From Candidatus Scatomorpha stercoravium (GTDB lineage: Bacteria; Bacillota; Clostridia; Oscillospirales; Oscillospiraceae), in assembly GCA_018716005.1 (NCBI GenBank), contig DVKN01000188.1, positions 1 to 17,191 of the forward strand: a stretch of DNA of 17,191 nt, written 5' to 3'. This document shows, piece by piece, positions 1-6,617 of this stretch. The position numbers and the translations under genes were made by a program. The notes beneath the pieces were generated by a model. That model was not told where the DNA came from, did no database searches, and saw only the letters and a program-made list of their open reading frames with translations. The stretch's first letter is position 1, and each line of letters opens with the position of its first letter.

Positions 1-32
1 AGACCACCCAAAGCGTTTTTCCTTTCGGGGGT

Positions 33-76
33 CCGGGGACGCTTTCTTTTGTCGCCACAAAAGAAAGCGCCCCCGG
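33..76. repeat. Long perfect hairpin (possible dispersed palindromic element)
   Basis: Positions 40-52 and 57-69 are perfect 13-base inverted arms (CGCTTTCTTTTGT / ACAAAAGAAAGCG) around a CGCC loop. After one mismatch (39/70) the stem continues with CCGGGG (33-38) pairing with CCCCGG (71-76), about 20 bp in all. No T-run follows on either strand, so it is not a standard terminator. An upstream AAAGCGT (10-16) could instead pair with ACGCTTT (39-45), which would compete with the main stem. Its position just outside a gene and its very regular arms fit a REP-like dispersed element; that is inference. Confidence 0.6.
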
Positions 77-115
77 AAAAAAGTTTATTAAGAAGTAAAA
101 AAGGAGGCCCCGTCA

Positions 116-880
116 ATGACCGCCATAAAAATAGACCCATCCCTCTGCATCGGCTGCGGAGAATGCGCCGCCGACTGCGTCTCGCGCAACATCGCCGTCG
201 AGGGCGGCAAGGCGCGCGTGCTCGGCACGGCCTGCATAGGCTGCGGGCACTGCTACGCCGTATGTCCCGCCGGGGCCGTCTCCATGCCGGATTACGACTG
301 CTCCGGGCTCGAGGAGACCGTCTCCCTCGCGGAGTTCAACCCCCGGCGCCTGCTGCTCGCCATGGAATCGCGCCGCAGCGCGCGCCGCTTCACGCCCGAG
401 CCGGTCAGCGAGGAGGCTCTGCGCTGCATCCTGGACGCCGGGCGCTACTGCCCCACCGGCAGCAATATGCAGGGCGTGCGCTTCACCGTCATACGCGATA
501 AGCTCGACGAATGCGAGCGCGAGGCCGCGGCGGCCTTCCGCGCGGCCGGCGAGAAATACGCCCGGCTCGTCGAGAACGGCTACGGCGGGAGCGGACACTT
601 CTTCTTCAAGGGCGCGCCGCTCGTCATCCTCGTCAGCGGCCGCCGCGAGACCGACCCCGCGCTCGCCTCGTCGTATATGGAGCTCGAGGCCGGCGCCCTC
701 GGCCTCGGCGTGCTCTACAGCGGCTTCTTCGTCATGGCCGTCCGCCGCAGCGAGCGCCTGCGCTCCCTGCTCTCCCTCCCCGCAGGCATCGAACCCGTCA
801 CCGCGCTGTGCATAGGGCACAGCGGCGTGAAGTACTACCGCCGCGCCCCGAGGAACGAGGCCGTGGTCAACTACGTCTGA
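116..880 (+). CDS. Ferredoxin-nitroreductase fusion (FMN nitroreductase family with N-terminal 2x[4Fe-4S])
   Basis: A 254-residue protein likely to be a cytoplasmic FMN-dependent oxidoreductase that receives electrons through its own ferredoxin domain; the substrate cannot be told from sequence. Residues 1-55 carry two classic cluster motifs, CIGCGECAADC (C11, C14, C17, C21) and CIGCGHCYAVC (C40, C43, C46, C50). From about residue 80 the nitroreductase fold begins with SRRSARRFTPEPV, followed by the CPTGSN segment and a C-terminal ALCIGH stretch typical of the family. The ATG at 116 is preceded by AAGGAGG at 101-107 with an 8-base spacer, which fixes the start. It is a single gene: the hairpin element lies upstream and a bidirectional terminator follows. 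Such fusions are common in anaerobic Clostridia and methanogens. Confidence 0.9.
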   Translation: MTAIKIDPSLCIGCGECAADCVSRNIAVEGGKARVLGTACIGCGHCYAVCPAGAVSMPDYDCSGLEETVSLAEFNPRRLLLAMESRRSARRFTPEPVSEEALRCILDAGRYCPTGSNMQGVRFTVIRDKLDECEREAAAAFRAAGEKYARLVENGYGGSGHFFFKGAPLVILVSGRRETDPALASSYMELEAGALGLGVLYSGFFVMAVRRSERLRSLLSLPAGIEPVTALCIGHSGVKYYRRAPRNEAVVNYV

Positions 881-892
881 TAAGGGCAGTAA

Positions 893-925
893 AAACGTCC
901 CGGAACCGCAGGTTCCGGGACGTTT
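893..925. terminator. Bidirectional intrinsic terminator between nitroreductase and lysA
   Basis: A perfect 15-bp stem (AAACGTCCCGGAACC / its complement) around a GCA loop lies between the convergent stop codons at 880 and 936. On the + strand the stem ends in TTT; on the - strand it continues into a five-base T-run. It should end transcripts from both sides. Confidence 0.85.
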
Positions 926-935
926 CCCTATCATA

Positions 936-2186
936 TCAGAACTCCAGCGTCGCGAAATAGTCCTCCGGGGTCTCCGCGCGGCGGATGAGCCTCGCCGAGC
1001 CGTCCTCGCAGAGGAGTATCTCCGCACTCCTGAGCCGGCCGTTGTAGTTGTAGCCCATGGCGCGGCCGTGCGCGCCGGTGTCGTGTATGACGAGCGTGTC
1101 GCCTATATTCACCTCGGGCAGCATCCGGTCGACGGCAAACTTGTCGTTGTTCTCGCAGAGCGAGCCCGTGACGTCGTAGAGATGATCGCACTCCGCGCGC
1201 TCCTTCCCGCAGACGGTGATGTGGTGATAGGCCCCGTACATGGCCGGGCGCATGAGGTCGCATGCGGAGGCGTCCACGCCGACGTAGTCCTTGTAGATGT
1301 GCTTCATGTGCAGCGCCTTCGTGACGAGGCAGCCGTAGGGCGCGAGCATATAGCGGCCCATCTCGGTGTATATCCTCACGTCGCCCATGCCCTCGGGGAC
1401 GAGTATGTCGTCGAAGGCCCGCTTCACGCCCGCGCCTATGACGGCGATGTCCGGCATGGGCTCGCCGGGCCGGTAGGGTATGCCCACGCCGCCGGAGAGG
1501 TTTATGAAGGCGACGTGCGCGCCCGTCTCCCGGCGCAGCTCCACGGCCAGGCGGAAGAGCTGGGCGGCGAGCTCGGGATAATAGGCCTCGCTCGTCGTGT
1601 TGGAGGCGAGGAAGGCGTGGATGCCTATGTGCTTTACGCCGTGCGCGAGCAGCATCCGGAAGGCCTCGCCTATCTGCTCGCGGGTCATGCCGTACTTGGC
1701 CTCGCCGGGATTGTCCATTATCCGGTTCGCTATGGAGAACTTCCCGCCCGGGTTGAAGCGGCAGCACATCGTCTCCGGCCACTCGCCCACCGCCTCGTCA
1801 TAGAAGGGGATGTGGCTTATGTCGTCGAAGTTGATGATGGCGCCGAGCCTGTGCGCGAGGCGGAACTCCTCGGCCGGGGTGTCGTTGGAGGAGAACATTA
1901 TCTCCTCGCCCCTTATGCCCAGCCTCTCGCAGAGCATGAGCTCGGTGAGGCTCGAGCAGTCCATGCCGCAGCCCTCGGCGCGCAGCAGCTCCATTATGGC
2001 CGGCGTGGGCGTGGCCTTTACGGCGAAATACTCGCGGTAGCCCCCGTTCCAGGCGAAGGCGGCGTTCACGCGGCGGGCGTTCTCCTTTATACCGCGCTCG
2101 TCGTAGAGGTGAAAAGGCGTTGGATATTTTCGGCAGATGGCCTCAATCTGTTCGCAAGTGGCAAAAGGCAGCTTGGAATTCGTCAT
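936..2186 (-). CDS. lysA: Diaminopimelate decarboxylase (PLP fold-type III)
   Basis: A 416-residue enzyme expected to decarboxylate meso-diaminopimelate to L-lysine, the last step of lysine synthesis, using PLP. The PLP lysine sits in EYFAVKATPTP (K57). Further family landmarks are GCGMDCSSLTEL, the glycine-rich NLSGGVGIPY, EMGRYMLAPYG, the substrate-side GSLCENNDKF and the C-terminal YNYNGRLRSAE. The barrel His loop reads IGIHAFLASNT instead of the more usual GLHFHIGSQ, and the C-terminal GAY motif reads HDTGAHGRAMG, so this is a divergent branch. Related PLP decarboxylases for arginine, ornithine or carboxynorspermidine are less likely but not excluded. The gene is monocistronic here. ATG at 2186 follows a weak GGGGGT ribosome site. 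The leader is only about 40 nt, too short for a lysine riboswitch. Confidence 0.85.
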   Translation of the reverse strand: MTNSKLPFATCEQIEAICRKYPTPFHLYDERGIKENARRVNAAFAWNGGYREYFAVKATPTPAIMELLRAEGCGMDCSSLTELMLCERLGIRGEEIMFSSNDTPAEEFRLAHRLGAIINFDDISHIPFYDEAVGEWPETMCCRFNPGGKFSIANRIMDNPGEAKYGMTREQIGEAFRMLLAHGVKHIGIHAFLASNTTSEAYYPELAAQLFRLAVELRRETGAHVAFINLSGGVGIPYRPGEPMPDIAVIGAGVKRAFDDILVPEGMGDVRIYTEMGRYMLAPYGCLVTKALHMKHIYKDYVGVDASACDLMRPAMYGAYHHITVCGKERAECDHLYDVTGSLCENNDKFAVDRMLPEVNIGDTLVIHDTGAHGRAMGYNYNGRLRSAEILLCEDGSARLIRRAETPEDYFATLEF

Positions 2187-2217
2187 TTTCTTACCCCCAA
2201 AAACGATAATTTAGCGG

Positions 2218-2246
2218 TTGAACACCTGGTTTCATTATAATATAAT
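2218..2246 (+). promoter_or_regulatory. sigma-A-type promoter P1 reading toward glgB
   Basis: TTGAAC (2218-2223), a 17-base spacer and TATAAT (2241-2246) form a good promoter facing the glucan operon. It overlaps the lysA promoter almost completely on the opposite strand. It would give a leader of about 120 nt before the glgB start at 2374. Confidence 0.65.
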
Positions 2247-2250
2247 GAAA
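2230..2250. promoter_or_regulatory. 21-bp palindrome shared by two opposing -10 boxes
   Basis: TTTCATTATA, a central A at 2240, then TATAATGAAA: perfect 10-base arms. The arms contain TATAAT on the + strand (2241-2246) and TATAAT on the - strand (2239-2234). The element could be only a by-product of back-to-back -10 boxes, or an operator by which one regulator controls both lysA and the glucan operon. Confidence 0.6.
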
Positions 2251-2262
2251 TTTGTAAGTCAA
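2234..2262 (-). promoter_or_regulatory. sigma-A-type promoter of lysA
   Basis: On the - strand TTGACT (2262-2257) is followed by a 17-base spacer and TATAAT (2239-2234). This is one mismatch from the consensus with ideal spacing. Transcription would begin near 2227, about 40 nt before the lysA ATG. Confidence 0.8.
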
Positions 2263-2284
2263 ACAGCTTTCCGCAAAAAAAGGC

Positions 2285-2313
2285 TTTAATTTGCGTTGGA
2301 AAAATTGTATAAT
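2285..2313 (+). promoter_or_regulatory. Candidate second promoter P2 for glgB
   Basis: A perfect TATAAT (2308-2313) is preceded at 17 bases by a poor -35, TTTAAT (2285-2290). Transcription would start near 2320 and leave a leader of about 54 nt. It is weaker than P1 on -35 quality but nearer the gene; either or both may be used. Confidence 0.45.
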
Positions 2314-2373
2314 ATCATCATAAGACGGGCCGCTCCGCCGGAGCCCCGAGAGCACCAAGAGGAGGAAATCCAA

Positions 2374-4323
2374 ATGGAACAGAGAGAACTGGCTGAGAAA
2401 TTCGTCTCCAACGACGACATTTGGCTCTTCAACACCGGCAACGCGCAGAGGGCTTACGACGCCTTCGGCTGCAGGTACATCCCGGAGCTGGATATGCACC
2501 GCTTCGTGGTCTGGGCGCCCAACGCGCGCGCCGTGAGCGTGGTGGGCGACTTCAACGGCTGGCGGGAGAACGACGCCCCAATGTACAAGCGCCCCGACGG
2601 CGTATGGTGCGCCTTCCTCCCCGGCGTTAAGAACGGGGATATCTACAAGTACCGCGTCGTCGGCGCGGACGGCGGCGTCGTGCTCAAGGCCGACCCCTTC
2701 GCTCTGCACGCGGAGACCGGCCCGGCCACGGGCAGCAAGGTCTGGAGCCTCGAGGGCTACGAGTGGGGCGACGGCGAATACATGAAGGCCCGCCGCGGCT
2801 ACGACGCCCTGCACGAGCCCATGAATATCTACGAGGTCCACCTCGGCTCCTGGCGCAAGCGCGAGGACGAGACCTTCCCGAACTACCGGAACGTGGCCGA
2901 CGAGCTCGCCGAATACTGCCACAGGATGCGTTTCACCCACGTCGAGCTCATGCCCATAACCGAGTACCCCTTCGACGGCTCCTGGGGCTATCAGGTGACG
3001 GGCTACTTCGCCCCCACGAGCCGCTACGGCACGCCGCAGGACTTCATGTACTTCGTGGACAAGCTCCACAGCGAGGGCATAGGCGTCATCATGGACTACG
3101 TCCCCGCGCACTTCCCGCGCGACGAACACGGCCTCCGGCTCTTCGACGGCACGCCCTGCTACGAGTGCAGCGAGCGCCGCATGGCCGAGCACCCCGACTG
3201 GGGCACGATGATTTTCGACTACGCGAAGCCCCAGGTGCAGAGCTTCCTCGTGAGCAGCGCCATGTTCTTCTTCGACAAGTACCATATCGACGGCATCCGC
3301 GTGGACGCGGTGAGCAGCATGCTCTACCTCGACTACGGCCGCCGCGGCGGCGAGTGGACGCCGAACAAGGACGGCGGAAACATCAACTACGGCGCGGTGG
3401 ACTTCCTCCGTAAGCTCAACTCCACCATCCTCACGGCCTATCCCGGCGCGATAACCGTCGCCGAGGAGAGCACCGCCTTCCCGCTCGTGAGCCGCCCGCC
3501 CGAGGTCGGCGGCCTCGGCTTCAGCTTCAAGTGGGACATGGGCTTCATGCACGACACGCTCGACTATATGGCCATGGACCCCTACTTCCGCTCGAACAAC
3601 CACAGCCGCATAACCTTCTCCATGATGTACGCCTTCTCGGAGAACTTCATCCTCGCCTACAGCCACGACGAGGTCGTCCACGGCAAGGCCAGCATGGTCA
3701 ACAAGATGTGGGGCGACTATGAGGTGAAGTTCGCCTCCCTGCGCGCGCTCTACGGCTTCCAGTTCGCCCATCCGGGCAAGAAGCTCACCTTCATGGGCGG
3801 CGAGTTCGCGCAGTTCATCGAGTGGAACTACAAGCAGCAGCTCGACTGGGGCCTGCTCGACTACCCGATACACGACGCCATGCGCCGCTACTTCCGCGAC
3901 CTCGGCCGCATCTACCTCTCCACCCCGGCGCTCTACAGGATAGACGACGGCTGGGAGGGCTTCGACTGGCTCAACGTCGACGACGCCCAGCGCAGTTCCG
4001 TGGCCTTCATGCGCATGTCCCGCGGCAGCTACGTGGTCTGCGCCGTGAACTTCACGCCGGTGAAATACGACAATTTCGTCTTCGGCCTCCCGAACGCCGG
4101 CGTGCTGCGCGAGCTCATCAACTCCGACGACGTCAAGTACGGCGGCTCCGGCGCGCTCAACGCCCCCGAGCTGCGCGCGCACAAGCGGCCCTTCCTGAAC
4201 CACCCCTATTCCGCGGAGATAATCCTGCCGCCCATGAGCTGCGTCTACTTCCGCTTCTCCCCCAGCAAGCCCGCCGAGAAGAGGAAGCGCCCGGCAAAGC
4301 CCTCCGCAAAAAAGAAAAACTGA
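2374..4323 (+). CDS. glgB: 1,4-alpha-glucan branching enzyme (GH13 with CBM48)
   Basis: A 649-residue cytoplasmic enzyme that cuts alpha-1,4 chains and re-attaches them as alpha-1,6 branches in glycogen. An N-terminal CBM48-like domain (about residues 20-130) contains VVWAPNARAVSVVGDFNGW. The catalytic barrel follows, with ELMPITEYPFDGSWGYQ (about 191-207), nucleophile D311 in GIRVDAVSSMLY, acid/base glutamate in AEEST (E364/E365) and transition-state Asp D432 in YSHDEVVHGK. The C-terminal beta domain ends in a Lys/Pro/Ala-rich tail. ATG 2374 is chosen over an in-frame ATG at 2296 because GAGGAGG lies just before it and the extra 26 residues match nothing in the family. It is first in an operon with glgA, 61 bases downstream. 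Confidence 0.95.
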   Translation: MEQRELAEKFVSNDDIWLFNTGNAQRAYDAFGCRYIPELDMHRFVVWAPNARAVSVVGDFNGWRENDAPMYKRPDGVWCAFLPGVKNGDIYKYRVVGADGGVVLKADPFALHAETGPATGSKVWSLEGYEWGDGEYMKARRGYDALHEPMNIYEVHLGSWRKREDETFPNYRNVADELAEYCHRMRFTHVELMPITEYPFDGSWGYQVTGYFAPTSRYGTPQDFMYFVDKLHSEGIGVIMDYVPAHFPRDEHGLRLFDGTPCYECSERRMAEHPDWGTMIFDYAKPQVQSFLVSSAMFFFDKYHIDGIRVDAVSSMLYLDYGRRGGEWTPNKDGGNINYGAVDFLRKLNSTILTAYPGAITVAEESTAFPLVSRPPEVGGLGFSFKWDMGFMHDTLDYMAMDPYFRSNNHSRITFSMMYAFSENFILAYSHDEVVHGKASMVNKMWGDYEVKFASLRALYGFQFAHPGKKLTFMGGEFAQFIEWNYKQQLDWGLLDYPIHDAMRRYFRDLGRIYLSTPALYRIDDGWEGFDWLNVDDAQRSSVAFMRMSRGSYVVCAVNFTPVKYDNFVFGLPNAGVLRELINSDDVKYGGSGALNAPELRAHKRPFLNHPYSAEIILPPMSCVYFRFSPSKPAEKRKRPAKPSAKKKN

Positions 4324-4384
4324 CCCGAGTCAATCCGCCCGCCAGGCGGCGAGAGCCGCACCCAGTGAAAGGAATTGAAGCATC

Positions 4385-5863
4385 ATGAAACGCGAATTCC
4401 AACAGGCCCTGGCCGGGAAGGGGCGCGACCGCCTGCCGAGCGTCCTGCTCGCCAGCGCCGAATGCGCCCCCATCTCGAAGACCGGCGGCCTCGCCGACGT
4501 GGTCGGCACCCTGCCGAAGAGCCTCGCCGCTCTCGGCATAGACGCGCGGGTTATCACGCCCTATCACCGCTGCGTCAAGGACAGGTACCGCGACAGGGTC
4601 GAGCATATGTTCAGCTTCTCCGTGGACCTCGGCTGGCGCAGCCAGTACTGCGGCATAGAGAAGCTCGTGCTCGACGGCGTCACCATCTACCTCGTGGACA
4701 ATGAGTACTACTTCGGCGACCGCATATACCGCGGCGGCCTCCCCGAGGGGGAGCAGTACGCCTTCTTCACCCGCGCCGTGCTCGACGCGATACCCAACCT
4801 CGGCTTCTTTCCCGACGTGCTCCACTGCAACGACTGGCACACGGCCATGATCCCCGTGCTGCTGCGCACCCAGTACGCGAACTATGTCCACGGGCGCATG
4901 AAGACCCTGCTCACGATACACAACATCGCCTACCAGGGCAAGTTCGGCTTTGACTTCTTCCGCGACTTCCTCAGCCTGCGCGACCGCTACCTCACGAGCG
5001 AGTTCTGCGAGATAAACGGCTGCGCGGCCTTCCTGAAGGGCGGCTGCGTCTTCGCCGACAGGCTAAGCACCGTGAGCCCCAGCTACGCGGAGGAAATCTG
5101 CACGCCCTACTACGGCGAGGGCCTCGAGGGCATACTCTCCGCCCGCCGCCACCAGCTCACCGGCATCATCAACGGCATAGACACCAAGGCCTTCAACCCC
5201 TTCTCCGACAAGCTCATACCCAAGACCTTCGACAAGGGCCATCTCAAGGGCAAGCAGGTCTGCAAGGACAGCCTAATGCGCGAGATGGGCCTGCGCGGCG
5301 GGCCGAGGGTGCCGCTCATCGCCATGGTCACGCGCATGACCGACCAGAAGGGCTTCGACCTCATAGAGCGCGTGCTCGACGAGATGATGGGCTTCGACAT
5401 CTGCTTCATGCTGCTCGGCTCGGGCAGCAAGCGCTACGAGGAGTTCATGCGCGGGGCCGAGGCGCGCCATCCCGGCCGCGTCTGCGCCTACATAGGCTAC
5501 AACGAGGAGCTCAGCCACCGCGTTTACGCAGGCGCGGATATGCTGCTCATGCCCAGCCGCTTCGAGCCCTGCGGCCTCTCGCAGATGATAGCCATGCGCT
5601 ACGGCACGCTGCCGATAGTGCGCGAGACGGGCGGCCTGCGCGACACGGTGCGGCCCTACAACAAGTACACCGGCGAGGGCAACGGCTTCTCCTTCGCCAA
5701 CTACAACGCGCATGAGATGAAGGCCACCGTCGAGATGGCCTGCGACGTTTACCGCAATCAGCCGGACTCCTGGCTGGGGCTGCAGCGCGCGGCGATGAGC
5801 GAGGACTTCAGCTTCGCCCGCTCCGCCGAAGACTACGCTCGGCTGTACATAGATATGCTGTGA
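4385..5863 (+). CDS. glgA: Glycogen synthase, ADP-glucose type (GT5)
   Basis: A 492-residue GT5 enzyme that adds glucose from ADP-glucose to the non-reducing ends of alpha-1,4-glucan. Visible landmarks are the N-terminal substrate motif KTGGLADV (residues 32-39), HCNDWHTAM (147-155), TIHNIAYQG (177-185), INGIDTKAFNP, MVTRMTDQKG at the start of the second Rossmann half, and the C-terminal PSRFEPCGLSQ plus ETGGLRDTV. The length is typical of bacterial GlgA. AAAGGA at about 4369 precedes the ATG. The gene lies between glgB and the phosphorylase-like small gene, whose ATG follows after 7 bases. No glgC/glgD for ADP-glucose supply is present in the window. A hand count gives 14 ATA among 24 Ile codons, odd for so GC-rich a gene. 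Confidence 0.95.
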   Translation: MKREFQQALAGKGRDRLPSVLLASAECAPISKTGGLADVVGTLPKSLAALGIDARVITPYHRCVKDRYRDRVEHMFSFSVDLGWRSQYCGIEKLVLDGVTIYLVDNEYYFGDRIYRGGLPEGEQYAFFTRAVLDAIPNLGFFPDVLHCNDWHTAMIPVLLRTQYANYVHGRMKTLLTIHNIAYQGKFGFDFFRDFLSLRDRYLTSEFCEINGCAAFLKGGCVFADRLSTVSPSYAEEICTPYYGEGLEGILSARRHQLTGIINGIDTKAFNPFSDKLIPKTFDKGHLKGKQVCKDSLMREMGLRGGPRVPLIAMVTRMTDQKGFDLIERVLDEMMGFDICFMLLGSGSKRYEEFMRGAEARHPGRVCAYIGYNEELSHRVYAGADMLLMPSRFEPCGLSQMIAMRYGTLPIVRETGGLRDTVRPYNKYTGEGNGFSFANYNAHEMKATVEMACDVYRNQPDSWLGLQRAAMSEDFSFARSAEDYARLYIDML

Positions 5864-5870
5864 GGCGCCT

Positions 5871-6617
5871 ATGGGGGAAAAGAGAAAGACAACCGTATAT
5901 TTCGGCGGCACCGCCTATGAACAGTGGACGGAGCGCGGCCTCGAGGTGACGTACTCGGGCCGCACCGCCGTGCTCGCCGAGGGCGAGGGCGAGGATATGC
6001 GCGCCGAGGCCCCGGAGCCCCAGAGGGCGCTGGACGTCAAGGCCGGGTACAACGAGCTCGCCAAATGCCTCGAGCTCGCCCTGCGCCTGAACGCGGGGGC
6101 GACCTCCCCGCTCTCGCAGGCGTATTTCCGCGCCGCCGCCGAGGTGGCGCGCGCGCTGGAGGACCATCCCGACTGGCGCACCCTGCCGGCCGTATTCCGC
6201 AAGGAGCTCTCCGGCGGCATGGAGAGCATCGCCATGATAGAGCTGCTGCGCCTGCTGCTCGACGAGCGCCGCGCGGGCTGGGACGAGGCCGTCGCCATAG
6301 TGCGCGACTGCTTCACGCTGCGCATCCCCTCCCTGCTCACGGGCGCGCCCGTGCCCCTCGCGGCCGTCGAGGCGCTTCAGCCGCGCGACGCCAAGCTCAT
6401 CGGCGTCGTGAACGACCACCTCCGCTCCCGGCTCTGGGCCATCTGGCCCGGCGACTGGCTGAGGATAGGCGAGAGCGCCATAGTGCGCGACTCCGAGGCC
6501 GACTTCACCCTGCTCGCCGCCGCGCTCTGCTCGCGCGTATACTGTACGAAGGAGGAGCTGGCCTGCCCGCTGCGCGCGCTTTACACGCTTGATCCGGCCA
6601 GGTTTGCCGAATTATGA
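5871..6617 (+). CDS. Phosphorylase-derived small protein (internal GT35 segment, non-catalytic)
   Basis: A 248-residue protein, apparently not a complete enzyme of any known family. By eye it follows the second half of the N-terminal domain of glycogen phosphorylase (about residues 180-485 in the rabbit enzyme) with shortened loops. SQAYFRAAAEV (82-92) matches KQEYFVVAATL; SIAMIELLRLLLDE (119-132) matches SLAIPELMRVLVDL; GWDEA (136-140) matches DWDKA; LQPRDAKLI (169-177) matches LLPRHLQII; WPGD (192-195) matches FPGD; LYTLDPARFAE (237-247) matches FYELEPHKFQN. It ends just before the NKTNGITPRRWL region, so the whole PLP domain and the first ~180 residues are absent. The NDTHP loop and the catalytic-His motif TNHTVLPEALE are replaced. 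GAGG precedes the ATG 7 bases after glgA, and its stop overlaps the next ATG (ATGA), implying translational coupling. It may be a scaffold, glucan-binding or regulatory protein, or a decaying remnant. Confidence 0.7.
   Translation: MGEKRKTTVYFGGTAYEQWTERGLEVTYSGRTAVLAEGEGEDMRAEAPEPQRALDVKAGYNELAKCLELALRLNAGATSPLSQAYFRAAAEVARALEDHPDWRTLPAVFRKELSGGMESIAMIELLRLLLDERRAGWDEAVAIVRDCFTLRIPSLLTGAPVPLAAVEALQPRDAKLIGVVNDHLRSRLWAIWPGDWLRIGESAIVRDSEADFTLLAAALCSRVYCTKEELACPLRALYTLDPARFAEL

Noticed and set aside
2296..2373. Upstream ATG for glgB
   Set aside because: It overlaps the candidate -10 box region and encodes residues unlike any GlgB, while GAGGAGG points to the ATG at 2374.
2191..4203. A 670-codon open frame antisense to glgB
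   Set aside because: It is made of repetitive Val/Ala/Glu/His/Gly-rich sequence, the usual mirror of GC-rich codons, and covers a gene with complete catalytic motifs.
4324..4384. GC-rich short inverted repeat between glgB and glgA as a terminator
   Set aside because: The stem is only about five bases and no T-run follows; glgB and glgA are best read as one operon.
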